Shown here piece after piece: positions 48,797 to 58,018 of a stretch of 64,000 bases of DNA. The stretch is taken from assembly GCF_017329565.1 (NCBI RefSeq), contig NZ_JAFMTT010000005.1, one strand, 5' to 3'. How positions within the stretch are numbered: position 1 is the stretch's first letter; each line of letters starts with the position of its first letter. A program made the position numbers and the translations under genes. The notes beneath the pieces are model-generated. The model worked only from the letters and a program-made list of their open reading frames with translations, did no database searches and was not told the origin of the DNA. The stretch is from Alicyclobacillus mali. GTDB taxonomy: Bacteria; Bacillota; Bacilli; Alicyclobacillales; Alicyclobacillaceae.

Positions 48797-50353
48797 ATGA
48801 GCTGGACGGCGAACTACGAATTCAAGCGCTTGGTCAAGCGGCTCATTCTGAACTACTTCGCGGGCTCCATCGTCGCCGTCCTCGGCGTGGGTGGCGTGCT
48901 CATCTTGACCACCCTTCACCTGAATCCAGAGGACCTAGGAATCATCTGCGGCATCCTTGGCGGTTCACTCGTTCTGATGCTCATCGCGGACTCGATTGCA
49001 TTTCGCGTTCAAATTCGCCCGATTCGGAAAGCGCTGCTCGCGTCACACCCCACCGAAGACATGCTTGTGAAGGGGTATCATCGAGCGCTTCACCTGCCCG
49101 CGCTCGCCGTGCTTCGGGTCATGGGCCCTCATTGGCTTTCGTTCCTCATCCCAGGGCTCGTGTCGTCGTCCATCCTCGTGCGACGAGGGATTTTGCACCT
49201 GCCGCTGGCGTACGTATGGCTGGCATCGCTCGGCACGCTCATCGTGGCCTGTATGCATGCCGTGATCGAATTTTTTCTCACCTCGCGCTCTATCGAACCC
49301 ACGCTCCTCACCATTCGGCGCAGGGGAGAGCACATGTACGGCGCGTCCGTGTTGTTGCGTGGCCAGGTGGTGGTGCCGCTCGCGTTCAAGTTCGCGATGA
49401 GCGCCGTCGTGTTTGGCGCCCTCCCGCTGCTCTTGTTCGGCTTGGCGAACGCCGTACGGCTGACCCATGTGGGATTCGGCTCGTCCACATACTGGACGTG
49501 GGCGGGCGGCATTCTGGCGCTCGGCTCCCTGTTCTCCGCATTCGGCGGATACCTGTTGGCGAGCGACGTCCAGAGGCCTATCCGCAGGCTCGAGTCACTG
49601 ATGCGGCGCGTGGAGCGGGGGGATTTTTCCCTGCGCGCGGACGACACGTACATGGACGAATTCTCGGATCTCATCCAGGGCTTCAACCTGATGCTGAACG
49701 GCCTCGCGCACCGGGACGCGATGAACCGCCAGCTCATCGACAGCTACTTCGCCACGCTGGCCGCGGCGCTGGACGCGCGCGATCCGTACACGGCGGGCCA
49801 CTCGCAGCGCGTCGCGCGCTACGCGGAGGCCATCGGCCGCAAGGTGAACCTGTCGCCGCAGACGGTGCGTGAGCTGAGACAATCGGCGCTCCTGCACGAC
49901 ATCGGGAAAATCGGCATCCGCGACGAAATCCTGCTGAAGGAGGGCAAGCTGACGGACGAAGAGTTCGCCATCATCAAGCAGCATCCCGTGATTGGCGAAA
50001 AGATCATCCGCCAGATCCAGCCGGACGACGCCATGAGGCCGCTGTTGCCGGGCATCCGCTCCCACCACGAGCGATACGACGGCAAGGGCTACCCGGATGG
50101 ACTCGCCGGCGAGGACATTCCATTATTTGGCCGCATCCTCGCCGTGGCCGACGCCTTTGACGCCATGACATCAGACCGCCCGTACCGCGCCGGCATGCCC
50201 GTCGAGCGGGCCATCCAGGTGCTTCGCGAAGGGCGCGGGACCCAATGGGATCCCCACTTCGTGGATGCGTTCATCGACGTCTATCAAGAGGTCTACATTC
50301 CGGACGAAGCCAAGTCCGCCGCCCGTGAGGCGGCAGCCTCCACGAGCCAGTGA
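48797..50353 (+). CDS. HD-GYP domain protein with HAMP region
   Basis: A 518-residue protein with several membrane helices in the first 260 residues, a HAMP-like segment (DVQRPIRRLESLMRRVERGD), and a C-terminal HD-GYP domain: TAGHSQRVARYAEAIG, LLHDIGKIGIRDEIL, HPVIGEKI, RSHHERYDGKGYPDGLAGE and ILAVADAFDAMTSDRPYR. HD-GYP proteins hydrolyse cyclic di-GMP or related dinucleotides. ATG 48797 (MSWTANYEF) follows GGGGTGCGG. The last 61 bases overlap the convergent gamma-glutamyl hydrolase gene. Confidence 0.88.
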   Translation: MSWTANYEFKRLVKRLILNYFAGSIVAVLGVGGVLILTTLHLNPEDLGIICGILGGSLVLMLIADSIAFRVQIRPIRKALLASHPTEDMLVKGYHRALHLPALAVLRVMGPHWLSFLIPGLVSSSILVRRGILHLPLAYVWLASLGTLIVACMHAVIEFFLTSRSIEPTLLTIRRRGEHMYGASVLLRGQVVVPLAFKFAMSAVVFGALPLLLFGLANAVRLTHVGFGSSTYWTWAGGILALGSLFSAFGGYLLASDVQRPIRRLESLMRRVERGDFSLRADDTYMDEFSDLIQGFNLMLNGLAHRDAMNRQLIDSYFATLAAALDARDPYTAGHSQRVARYAEAIGRKVNLSPQTVRELRQSALLHDIGKIGIRDEILLKEGKLTDEEFAIIKQHPVIGEKIIRQIQPDDAMRPLLPGIRSHHERYDGKGYPDGLAGEDIPLFGRILAVADAFDAMTSDRPYRAGMPVERAIQVLREGRGTQWDPHFVDAFIDVYQEVYIPDEAKSAAREAAASTSQ

Positions 50354-51054
50354 AAGAGGGCCAGGGCGCCCTCGTCCTCCCGCCACAGATTCTCCGGATG
50401 CCACTGCACCGCGACGAGGGGCCAGCGCCCCTCCGACTCCACGGCCTCCACCAGCCCCTCGCTGTCCCACCCCACCGGTTTCAGGGAAGACGCCAGGTCC
50501 TTCACCGCCTGGTGGTGAAAGCTGTTGACGCGAATCGCGGTCTTCCCGTAGCACTGCGCCACGCGCGATCCCGGCTTCAGCTTCACCGTGTGCGCGTACG
50601 CGTTGCGCGGAGCCTTCTGGCTGTGCTGGATTTTGCCCTTCCACTGGCGCGGCAGATCCTGATACAGCGTTCCGCCAAGCGCCACGTTCAGCATCTGCAT
50701 GCCGCGGCAAATCCCGAGCACAGGCTTCTGCTCCCGCCGCATCACCTGCACGAGCAACATCTCCAGCCGGTCTCGCTCCGGCTCGAGCGTCCCCAGCCCC
50801 TGCAGGGGCTCCTGCCCGTACAGATTCGGATCCACATCGTTGCCGCCCGTCAGCAGGAGCCCATCGAGCCGCATGCCAAGTTCAATGGCGCTTGCCTCAT
50901 CCGCGAGATACGGCAGCACCACCGGAAGTCCGCCAGCCCGCTCTACGCCGCGCGCGTAGTCGTCCGCAAGCATCACCGCCTGGAGCGGCACACCCGGGAC
51001 CGCGCTCTGCCTCAGTTCGTGCGATCCCGTCAGTCCAATCAGCGGCCGTGTCAT
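50293..51054 (-). CDS. gamma-glutamyl hydrolase of the PuuD/GATase1-like family
   Basis: A 253-residue class I amidotransferase-like hydrolase. MTRPLIGLTGSHELRQSAV, LLLTGGNDVDPNLYGQEP, the catalytic Cys in VLGICRGMQMLNVALGGTLY and the His in AVQWHPENLW. Related enzymes hydrolyse gamma-glutamyl-GABA in polyamine breakdown. The start ATG 51054 has GGAGGTGGGG upstream. Its 3' end overlaps the HD-GYP gene by 61 bases on the opposite strand. Confidence 0.87.
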   Translation of the reverse strand: MTRPLIGLTGSHELRQSAVPGVPLQAVMLADDYARGVERAGGLPVVLPYLADEASAIELGMRLDGLLLTGGNDVDPNLYGQEPLQGLGTLEPERDRLEMLLVQVMRREQKPVLGICRGMQMLNVALGGTLYQDLPRQWKGKIQHSQKAPRNAYAHTVKLKPGSRVAQCYGKTAIRVNSFHHQAVKDLASSLKPVGWDSEGLVEAVESEGRWPLVAVQWHPENLWREDEGALALFHWLVEAAASRAADLASSGM

Positions 51055-51077
51055 GCCCCCCACCTCCGCACCGGCGC

Positions 51078-52331
51078 TCAGGCGTTCCAACTCGCCAGGT
51101 ACCGCTTCTGCGCCTCGGTCAACGCGTCGATCTCGACACCCCACGTCGCAAGCCGCATGCGCGCCACCTCTTCATCCATATGCGCCGGGATGGCGTGCAG
51201 CCCAGGCGGGTACGATTTCGTCATCACCTCGCGCAGGCCGAGCGCCTGAAGCGCGAACGTCATGTCCATCACCTCGACGGGATGGCCGTCTCCAGCCGCG
51301 AGATTGACAAGCCTGCCTTCGGCGATGAGATACAACCTGCGCCCGTCGGCCAGTCGATACTCGTCCACGTTGGGACGGGCGGTGCGCACCTCCACGGCGA
51401 GATCGGAAAGTGCCTCCTTGTCCACCTCGACGTCGAAGTGGCCCGCGTTGCCGAGGATGGCCCCATCCTTCATCCGCTCCATCGCGTCCCGCGAGATGAC
51501 TGCCTTGTTGCCCGTGACCGCAATGAAAATGTCGCCGATCTCGGCCGCCTCCCGAATCGGCATGACCCGGAACCCTTCCATCACCGCCTCCACCGCGCGG
51601 ATCGGATCCACCTCGCACACCACCACTTGCGCGCCGAGCCCCCGCGCGCGCATGGCCACGCCCTTGCCGCACCAGCCGTAGCCCACCACGACCACGGTCT
51701 TCCCAGCGATCATGAGATTCGTCGTCCGCATGAACCCATCCCACACGCTCTGTCCGGTGCCGTACCGATTGTCGAACAGGTGCTTGCACTGCGCGTCGTT
51801 GACGGCGAGCATCGGATAGCGCAAGACGCCTTCCCGCGCCATGGCCCGAAGCCGCAGGATACCCGTGGTCGTCTCCTCGCAGCCGCCGCGGATCCGCGCC
51901 GCTTGCTCCGGCCGCTCGCGGTGCAGAATCGTGGCGAGATCGGCGCCGTCGTCGATCACGCCCTCGGGCTCCCAGTCGAGCACAGCCTCGAGGTGGCTGC
52001 GATACTCCTCCGGCGTAGCCCCGTGCCACGCGTACACGCGGACGCCTCGGTCCGCCAGGGCCGCCGCGACGTCATCCTGGGTGGACAGCGGATTCGACCC
52101 AGCGATGGCCACCTCGGCGCCCCCGGCCTGAATGGCGAGCGCAAGCCGGGCCGTCTTGGCCTCCAGGTGCAGGCACATGGAAATGCGCTTGCCCAAAAAC
52201 GGCTTTTCCTCGGCGAAACGGCGCTCGATCTCGCCCACGAGCGGCATGTGCGCCCTCGCCCATTCGATCTTCTGATGGCCCGAAGGATGAGACTCCGGAT
52301 TGCGGATCATGGATGGCTTTGTCTGTGGCAT
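51078..52331 (-). CDS. ahcY: adenosylhomocysteinase
   Basis: A 417-residue enzyme splitting S-adenosylhomocysteine in the methyl cycle. Motifs: GCEETTTGILRLRAMAREG, PMLAVNDAQCKHLFDNRYG, the NAD site VVVVGYGWCGKGVAMRARGL, and the family C-terminus. Start ATG 52331 has GTGTGGAGT upstream. It lies about 35 bases after the ndoA terminator, so it is a separate transcript despite the same strand. Confidence 0.93.
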   Translation of the reverse strand: MPQTKPSMIRNPESHPSGHQKIEWARAHMPLVGEIERRFAEEKPFLGKRISMCLHLEAKTARLALAIQAGGAEVAIAGSNPLSTQDDVAAALADRGVRVYAWHGATPEEYRSHLEAVLDWEPEGVIDDGADLATILHRERPEQAARIRGGCEETTTGILRLRAMAREGVLRYPMLAVNDAQCKHLFDNRYGTGQSVWDGFMRTTNLMIAGKTVVVVGYGWCGKGVAMRARGLGAQVVVCEVDPIRAVEAVMEGFRVMPIREAAEIGDIFIAVTGNKAVISRDAMERMKDGAILGNAGHFDVEVDKEALSDLAVEVRTARPNVDEYRLADGRRLYLIAEGRLVNLAAGDGHPVEVMDMTFALQALGLREVMTKSYPPGLHAIPAHMDEEVARMRLATWGVEIDALTEAQKRYLASWNA

Positions 52332-52360
52332 GTCGATACTCCACACTCCCTCTGCACATG

Positions 52361-52385
52361 AAAAAAGACGGATGAAGCATCCGTC
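52361..52385 (-). terminator. Rho-independent terminator between ndoA and ahcY
   Basis: On the minus strand GACGGATG and CATCCGTC form a perfect 8-bp stem with a CTT loop followed by six U residues. It would end the alr-ndoAI-ndoA transcript before ahcY. Confidence 0.92.
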
Positions 52386-52419
52386 CTCGCGTTCCCATCG
52401 CATCTCCAAAAAATAATCT

Positions 52420-52770
52420 TCAGAAATCCACCAGCCCTAGGCTGATCAACAGTCCCTCGTTGACCAGCTTCATGGCCTCCTCATCCAGATGCGTGATTTT
52501 GTCGGTCAGGCGCTGCTTGTCGATGGTGCGCAGCTGCTCGAGCAGAATGACGGAATCGCGCTCCAGACCGTACTTTTCCGCCTTGATCTCCACGTGCGTC
52601 GGCAACTTTGCCTTCTGGATCTGCGCGGTGATGGCCGCCACAATCACCGTCGGGCTGAAGCGATTGCCGATGTCGTTTTGCACCACGAGTACGGGGCGAA
52701 ATCCTCCTTGCTCCGAGCCGACCACAGGCGACAGATCCGCAAAGAAGATGTCCCCACGCCTGACATTCAA
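52420..52770 (-). CDS. ndoA: MazF-type endoribonuclease toxin (NdoA)
   Basis: A 116-residue MazF/EndoA toxin that cleaves mRNA at short motifs. MNVRRGDIFFADLSPVVGSE, GGFRPVLVVQNDIGNRFSPT, VIVAAITAQIQKAKLPTHVE and LLEQLRTIDKQRLTDKI match Bacillus EndoA closely. It follows the antitoxin gene by four bases and lies downstream of alr, the same context as B. subtilis. Confidence 0.95.
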   Translation of the reverse strand: MNVRRGDIFFADLSPVVGSEQGGFRPVLVVQNDIGNRFSPTVIVAAITAQIQKAKLPTHVEIKAEKYGLERDSVILLEQLRTIDKQRLTDKITHLDEEAMKLVNEGLLISLGLVDF

Positions 52771-52774
52771 TCGT

Positions 52775-53077
52775 TCACACCCCGCTCACCAAGCGCTCCA
52801 CGGTGTTGCCGGCCTCCTGCTCGACCAGAAACGCCTCACAGGCGATGCGCAGGTTGAGAGGCGCCATCTCCTGATACCCGCGCTGCATAGTCTCGCGCAG
52901 ATCACCGGGCTCTATCCTCGATACATACATACGCAGCGCCTCGCGCACGATGTCACGCGCGCGTCTGTCTCCCATCTCGCGACCCGCGGCCTGATTCCAG
53001 GCGTTGAATTTCGAACTCGACAAGCGCGGCACCTCCACGGTTTGCGGCGACGTCCCTGATGGCTTCCATGCCGCCAT
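52775..53077 (-). CDS. ndoAI: antitoxin of the NdoA toxin (ribbon-helix-helix)
   Basis: A 100-residue CopG-type antitoxin. The N-terminal strand reads SPQTVEVPRLSSS, followed by helices FNAWNQAAGREMG and RRARDIVREALRMYV, and the C-terminal toxin-binding part EAFLVEQEAGNTVERLVSGV, which matches EndoAI. The start is uncertain: ATG 53077 is used here with a poor ribosome site; a TTG at 53023 with GGAGGTG would give an 82-residue version lacking the strand. Next to ndoA, four bases apart. Confidence 0.8.
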   Translation of the reverse strand: MAAWKPSGTSPQTVEVPRLSSSKFNAWNQAAGREMGDRRARDIVREALRMYVSRIEPGDLRETMQRGYQEMAPLNLRIACEAFLVEQEAGNTVERLVSGV

Positions 53078-53130
53078 TATAGCCGCCCGGTCCCCTCGGC
53101 GCAAAAGGCGTCGAAGCGCGTCGGACGCTC

Positions 53131-54336
53131 CTAGCCATCGCACACGACGCGCGGCACGCGCCGGTGCACGCGGCACAAGATTTCATATGGAATGGTCTGC
53201 GCCAGCGCTGCCAGCCGGTCAAGCGACAAGACGCGCCGCTCTTCCCTATTCGACGCCATTCGATACGTTTCCTGCACGCGGGCTGCACGTTCTTCCGGGT
53301 ACAGCCGATTCCACCATCCCTCGCGCCACAGAGCGGGAGGTTCGTACCCAAAGAGCGCCGCAAAGTCGCCCGTCGCCACGTCGAGCCCAGTCACGTCCAC
53401 CATCAGCTGATCCATGCACACGCGGCCGATGACAGGCCGCAGATCGCCTCCCACCAGCACGTCGCCTTGATTCGACAGATGTCGCGGATAACCGTCGGCG
53501 TATCCGCCTGCAACGGTCGCAATGCTCGTAGGCCGTTGGACCGCGAACGTCGCGCCATACCCCACGGTTTCCCCAGGCTGTGCCCGAGCCACGCGCAGGA
53601 CGCCCGCGTAGAGGCTCATCACCGGGCGCAGGGAGGGTGCAGGAAGAACCGCCGGATCCGGCGAATAGCCGTACGCGGCTATGCCCACGCGCACCATATC
53701 GAGGTGCCAGTCGGGATTGCGCAGGAGCGCCGCGCTGTTGCCCGCGTGAATGCGCGCCGGGCGAACCCCCGCCTCCTCGAGCGCGCGCGCGAACACCTTC
53801 AGGCGCTCCATCTGCCCAGAGGCGTGCGCGGGATCATCCGCGTCGGCGGCGGCCAGGTGCGTGCCCGCACCCACCAGTTCCAGATCTTCTCGCGCCGCAA
53901 TGGTCCGAGCGAGCGCCACCGCCTCGTCCGTTCGCTTGACCCCCAGCCGATTCATGCCCGTGTCGAGCGGCAGGTGGACTCGAAGCCGCTTCGGCATGCG
54001 CGGGATCTCGTCGATGGGACTCAAATCGGTCAGGGCGATCTCGACCTCTGCCTCCGCAGCCTTCGCGCAAGCGTCCGGCGTCACCGCGCCCAAAACCAGG
54101 ATGTTCACGTCGCGTTGAAACGCGCGGATCTCGAGCGCCTCCTCGAGCGAAGCGACGGCGACGTCGCGCACGCCCTCACGAGCAAGCCGACTCACCACCG
54201 CGCGCACGCCGTGGCCATAAGCGTCCGCCTTCACCGCCACCATCAGGCTCGCGTCCGGGCGCAACCTGCTCTTCAGATACCGGATGTTGTGGGAAAGATG
54301 GGCGAGATCGATCACGGCAAACAAGGGCCGGTACAT
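53131..54336 (-). CDS. alr: alanine racemase
   Basis: A 401-residue PLP enzyme making D-alanine for the cell wall. The PLP lysine lies in VAVKADAYGHGVRAVVSRL, and the second signature with the catalytic Tyr in VGIAAYGYSPD. GYADGYPRHLSNQG and RVCMDQLMVDVTG complete the fold. Relative to B. subtilis Alr there is an insertion of about 35 residues (YEPPALWREGWWNRLYPEERA onward) near the C-terminus. It lies immediately upstream of the ndoAI/ndoA pair. Confidence 0.95.
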   Translation of the reverse strand: MYRPLFAVIDLAHLSHNIRYLKSRLRPDASLMVAVKADAYGHGVRAVVSRLAREGVRDVAVASLEEALEIRAFQRDVNILVLGAVTPDACAKAAEAEVEIALTDLSPIDEIPRMPKRLRVHLPLDTGMNRLGVKRTDEAVALARTIAAREDLELVGAGTHLAAADADDPAHASGQMERLKVFARALEEAGVRPARIHAGNSAALLRNPDWHLDMVRVGIAAYGYSPDPAVLPAPSLRPVMSLYAGVLRVARAQPGETVGYGATFAVQRPTSIATVAGGYADGYPRHLSNQGDVLVGGDLRPVIGRVCMDQLMVDVTGLDVATGDFAALFGYEPPALWREGWWNRLYPEERAARVQETYRMASNREERRVLSLDRLAALAQTIPYEILCRVHRRVPRVVCDG

Positions 54337-54372
54337 TTGGGGTCACCTCATGTGCCGAGTGTAACACAAACG

Positions 54373-54408
54373 CGCCATCCAGAGGCCTCGGGCTCCTCTG
54401 AGATGGCG
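54373..54408 (-). terminator. hairpin after the YdcC-like lipoprotein gene
   Basis: On the minus strand CGCCATCTCAGAGG pairs with CCTCTGGATGGCG, about 13 bp with a nine-base loop, followed by CGTTTGTG. It sits between the lipoprotein stop and alr. Confidence 0.65.
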
Positions 54409-54428
54409 CGGCGGAAAGATCCATGGCG

Positions 54429-55436
54429 TCACTTTCCGACCTCGGCGAACGTGGAGATGGCGATGTTTTCGAGCTCGGGCAGTGAGAGATCGTTGGATGT
54501 GAGGTCGAACTCGATACCGTTTTGCATCCAGGTCAGATTGGCGACTTGGGTGCCGGGCGCTTCGTCGTAAATGGCTGGTATCCCGTACAAATCCACCAGT
54601 TCGGCGCTCGGCAGCCCTGCGGCGCCCGGGGTCAGCGCCGACTCCGTGAGAACGTAGTGATGATCGCCGCCCTGATAGCGCATGATGATACTGGACTCGT
54701 CGGGCTGTGCAAGATCGGTGAGCTTCGTGCCGTACATGGCCGGTGGTTCGATGTAGTCGAAGGCGTGATCGGATGCGAGGGTGGGTTTGGCGGCCTGCCC
54801 GGCTTGTGCAATGGTCTGCGGATCGAAGGCGTTCTTGGGAAATTCGACGCCGGTCTCGAACGACTGGTACGTGATGACCACGGCGGCCTTGCCGTTCTTG
54901 TCGAGCAGCGTGACCGACTGTGGCTTCAGGTCTTTGGAGAGCACGATTTGCTCTCGGCTGACCACATCGCTCGCGGGGACCACGGGCACCTCGAACGCGT
55001 AGGTGTCCTTCTCCCGGCTCACCTTGACGGATTTGTCGGACGCGATTCGCTGCAGGAGCTGATCATACAGGTAGATCTGCCCCTGGTTCTGCGCCCAGTT
55101 GCCGTTGAAGCGAAACACCTTCCCGAGCGACGGGCTGACGATGAACATGCCGTTTGGCGTGCGGACAATGACCTGATTGATCTGTTTGTCTGCGTTGCCG
55201 AGCTCAATCTTGTACATGTCCTTCGACTCGTAGGAGACGCGCACAAAGTACTTCTGGACGTTGTTGTCCATCTGCACCGTCATGATGGCCTCGCTCTGGT
55301 AGTTCTTGTTCTCGAAAGCCTGCGCCTCCGACTGGATCTTGTGATTCACAGAACTGGTGGTGCCGGGGATGCCGCAGCCAGCGACGACGCCCCCCGCGAG
55401 GGCGAGCGACAACAGGACTGCCGTTAGCTTTCGCAT
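54429..55436 (-). CDS. YdcC-like outer-surface lipoprotein
   Basis: A 335-residue lipoprotein whose signal ends in the lipobox GVVAGC with Cys21. The mature part has the LolA/YdcC-like pattern: FENKNYQSEAIMTVQMDN, PNGMFIVSPSLGKVFRFNGN and FDLTSNDLSLPELENIA. In B. subtilis the corresponding ydcC lies in the same place before alr and is made during sporulation (established knowledge). I chose ATG 55436 for the signal start. Confidence 0.85.
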   Translation of the reverse strand: MRKLTAVLLSLALAGGVVAGCGIPGTTSSVNHKIQSEAQAFENKNYQSEAIMTVQMDNNVQKYFVRVSYESKDMYKIELGNADKQINQVIVRTPNGMFIVSPSLGKVFRFNGNWAQNQGQIYLYDQLLQRIASDKSVKVSREKDTYAFEVPVVPASDVVSREQIVLSKDLKPQSVTLLDKNGKAAVVITYQSFETGVEFPKNAFDPQTIAQAGQAAKPTLASDHAFDYIEPPAMYGTKLTDLAQPDESSIIMRYQGGDHHYVLTESALTPGAAGLPSAELVDLYGIPAIYDEAPGTQVANLTWMQNGIEFDLTSNDLSLPELENIAISTFAEVGK

Positions 55437-55469
55437 AGCCACCTCGCCTTTCTCCACCACGCACCATCC

Positions 55470-56972
55470 TCACTCCGAAGCGCCCACCTCCGCGCGGTAC
55501 GCGCGCACCGCGTCCGGCAGCCGCGCAATGACGTCCGAAGCCGTGACGGCGACCTCCGTCAGCTCTTCTCCCGCGCGCTCGCCGGCCCGACCGTGCAGCC
55601 AAGCGCCGAGGGAAGCGGCGTCAAACGCGTCCAGCCCCTGCGCGATGAGTGCGCCGATGACGCCAGCCAACACGTCGCCCGTCCCCGCCACCGCAAGCGC
55701 GCTCGATCCCGTGGGATTCACCCGCACCCGTCCATCGGGGTGGGCGATGACGGTCCGGTGTCCCTTGAGGAGCGTGACCGCCTGACTCCTTGCGGCGATG
55801 GTCCTCGCGGCTTCCAGCCGCCGCGCCTGCACCTGACGCGCGTCCCAGCCGAGCATGCGCGCGGCCTCCTTGGGATGCGGCGTCAGCACAAATTCGCCCG
55901 CCACCGGATCGAACTGGCCCGCGTGCGCCACGGCCGCGAGCGCCTCCGCGTCGATGACGCCGCGCGCCACGCCCGCCCGGACGAGATCGAACAGCCACGT
56001 GCGCGCTTCGCGCCCGAGCAGCCCAAGCCCGGGCCCGACGATCACGGCGTCCACATCTTGCAGCAGCTGGGCGGGATCGCCGCCCTCCCGCACGACGACA
56101 TCGGGCGCGAAGAGCGACGCCTCCGCGCGAGCGCCCGCGACGACCACCAGTCCGGCCCCTGCGCGAAGCGCGGCCAGGGACGCGAGTCGGCTCGCGCCCG
56201 GCATCTGACCGAGCGCGATGCCCACCCGGCCGAAGGTGCCCTTGTGACTCATGGCGCTGCGGAAGCCGAACCGTTGGCCAAAGGCCGCGGGCGACACGTA
56301 GGACGCCCGGACGCGCGCCGGATCGACCGGGATGCCCACGTCTGCCACGCGCACGAGGCCGGCGTGGATGGCGCCGGGCGTCACCGCCGTGCCGAGCTTC
56401 TCGGCCGCCATGGCGATGGTCTCGTGCGCCTTGACGGCGGGTCCAGGGACCTCGCCGGTGGACGCGTCGACGCCGGACGGAAGATCGGCGCTCACGATGT
56501 ACGCAGAGGACGCGTTGGCCTCCTCAATCATCTGTGCCATCAAGCCCTCGGCCGCCCGTGAGACTCCGGTGCCAAGCAGCGCGTCGATGAGCACGGCGCG
56601 GCCATGCCTGCCCTGGCCGAAGCCCGAGAGCGCCTGGTGGAGGCTTCCGGGCTCGTAGACCTTCCACGGTACGCCAAACCGCTCAGCCATCTGCTGTGCG
56701 GTGTGCGCGTCGCCCTGAAGATCGGCTGGATGGCACGACGTGAGCACTTCGACCTCGATGCCCGCGTGGCGCAGCCATCGCGCCGCCACCCAGCCGTCGC
56801 CGCCGTTCATGCCCTTGCCGCACAGAACCACCACTTTGTCCGGGCGAAGTTCCCGGACGCGATCGGCGATGGCGCGGCCCGCGTGATCCATCAGGACGAT
56901 GGCTGGGACGCCCAGGCGATGGATGGTGTCGTGATCGAAACAACGCATTTCATCACTCGTGACGAGATACAC
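55470..56972 (-). CDS. nnr: bifunctional NAD(P)H-hydrate epimerase / dehydratase
   Basis: A 500-residue two-domain repair enzyme. The N-terminal epimerase (about residues 1-210) has VVLCGKGMNGGDGWVAARWL and LIDALLGTGVSRAAEGLM. The C-terminal ADP-dependent dehydratase (about 240-500) has SHKGTFGRVGIALGQMPGAS, GGDPAQLLQDVDAVIVGPGL and SSALAVAGTGDVLAGVIGAL. It repairs damaged NADHX/NADPHX. Start GTG 56972 behind GGGAGG; the frame extends far upstream on non-coding sense. It lies downstream of acpS. Confidence 0.93.
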   Translation of the reverse strand: MYLVTSDEMRCFDHDTIHRLGVPAIVLMDHAGRAIADRVRELRPDKVVVLCGKGMNGGDGWVAARWLRHAGIEVEVLTSCHPADLQGDAHTAQQMAERFGVPWKVYEPGSLHQALSGFGQGRHGRAVLIDALLGTGVSRAAEGLMAQMIEEANASSAYIVSADLPSGVDASTGEVPGPAVKAHETIAMAAEKLGTAVTPGAIHAGLVRVADVGIPVDPARVRASYVSPAAFGQRFGFRSAMSHKGTFGRVGIALGQMPGASRLASLAALRAGAGLVVVAGARAEASLFAPDVVVREGGDPAQLLQDVDAVIVGPGLGLLGREARTWLFDLVRAGVARGVIDAEALAAVAHAGQFDPVAGEFVLTPHPKEAARMLGWDARQVQARRLEAARTIAARSQAVTLLKGHRTVIAHPDGRVRVNPTGSSALAVAGTGDVLAGVIGALIAQGLDAFDAASLGAWLHGRAGERAGEELTEVAVTASDVIARLPDAVRAYRAEVGASE

Positions 56973-57054
56973 AGAGAGTGCCCTCCCCGAGGATTGGTAT
57001 ATGGATATGAGCCGTGTCCACGAAGTATGTACAACGCTGACAAGCGTGCGGCGG

Positions 57055-57450
57055 TCACAACTGCTCCAGGACGGCAACGGCGAACGCGAGGCCACCGCTG
57101 TGGGTGAGGGCGAGGTGCAGGCGAACGCGCGCGGCATCCGGCGGGCCGAATTGCGCCCAGAGCGCCGACGACGGCTGCCAGACGACCTGCAAACCCGCGT
57201 CTCCCAGCGACACGGCCACGTTCGGCATCGAGAGCCGGGCGAGGCCGCAACCAGCAGCCTTCGCGATGGCCTCCTTCGCCGCAAACCGACCCGCCACAAA
57301 CTCCGCGAGCCTGGCCGCGTCGGAGATGGCTCGCGCGCGGCGCCGTTCTTCGGGAGCAAGCACGCGCTCCAAAAACGCGTCGCCGCGCCGCGCGAGCGCC
57401 GCGCGAATGCGGCGGATCTCGATCACGTCGTTCCCAATTCCGAGAATCAA
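57055..57450 (-). CDS. acpS: holo-ACP synthase
   Basis: A 131-residue phosphopantetheinyl transferase. It starts LILGIGNDVIEIRRIRAALA, with the metal-binding ERRRARAISDAARLAEFVAG and the catalytic AGRFAAKEAIAKAAG, and ends ALTHSGGLAFAVAVLEQL. The start is TTG 57450 with GAGGTGG upstream; GTG at 57462 is possible. First gene of the acpS, nnr, ydcC-like, alr, ndoAI, ndoA cluster found in Bacillus. Confidence 0.93.
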   Translation of the reverse strand: MILGIGNDVIEIRRIRAALARRGDAFLERVLAPEERRRARAISDAARLAEFVAGRFAAKEAIAKAAGCGLARLSMPNVAVSLGDAGLQVVWQPSSALWAQFGPPDAARVRLHLALTHSGGLAFAVAVLEQL

Positions 57451-57608
57451 ACGCGCCACCACCTCTTTGCCTCGATTGTACTACGCTCGAGGCGGTTACC
57501 ATCTGGCTGCGGGAAAAGTTTCATCACCGGTACCGTAATTCTGTGGATGACTCGGAATCCCTTTCCGAACGCGGACATGTGCGGTAAACTGGAACAGGGG
57601 GGATGACC

Positions 57609-57956
57609 ATGCATATCATTGGTCACATTGTCCGCTTCATCGTCTCTGCACTGGTCCTGTTGCTCGTCAGCCATATCGTCCACGGCTTTTACATCTACGG
57701 ATTCTGGCGCGCCATCATTGCCGCGATTGTCATCACGCTGTTGGGACTGGCCATGGAAGCTCTGTTCGGGCGGAGGATTTCGCCGTACGGGCGCGGCATC
57801 ATCGGCTTCATCAGCGGCGCCATCGTCATCTATGTCGCACAAATCTTTGTGCACGGCATGCACGTGAGCATCATCGGCGCCCTGCTGGCGTCGCTGGTCA
57901 TTGGCATCATCGACCTGTTTGTGCCGACGAGCTTCCGCCGGCCGAGAAACGAGTAA
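57609..57956 (+). CDS. YvlD-like small membrane protein (phage holin family 4)
   Basis: A 115-residue protein of four hydrophobic segments: HIIGHIVRFIVSALVLLLVS, FWRAIIAAIVITLLGLAMEA, GIIGFISGAIVIYVAQIFVH and SIIGALLASLVIGIIDLFVP. This is the fold of the DUF360/YvlD group. The start ATG 57609 has GGGGGG six bases upstream; ATG 57603 is too close. Downstream lies a terminator. Confidence 0.8.
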   Translation: MHIIGHIVRFIVSALVLLLVSHIVHGFYIYGFWRAIIAAIVITLLGLAMEALFGRRISPYGRGIIGFISGAIVIYVAQIFVHGMHVSIIGALLASLVIGIIDLFVPTSFRRPRNE

Positions 57957-57975
57957 GGCTGGAATGGACGACAGA

Positions 57976-58018
57976 GGCTGGCCCGCCCGCCGTGGCGGGA
58001 CCGGCCCTTTTTGTTTTC
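57976..58018 (+). terminator. terminator after the YvlD-like gene
   Basis: GGCTGGCCCGCC and GGCGGGACCGGCC form a stem with a mismatch and a short loop, followed by CTTTTTGTTTT. Confidence 0.85.
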
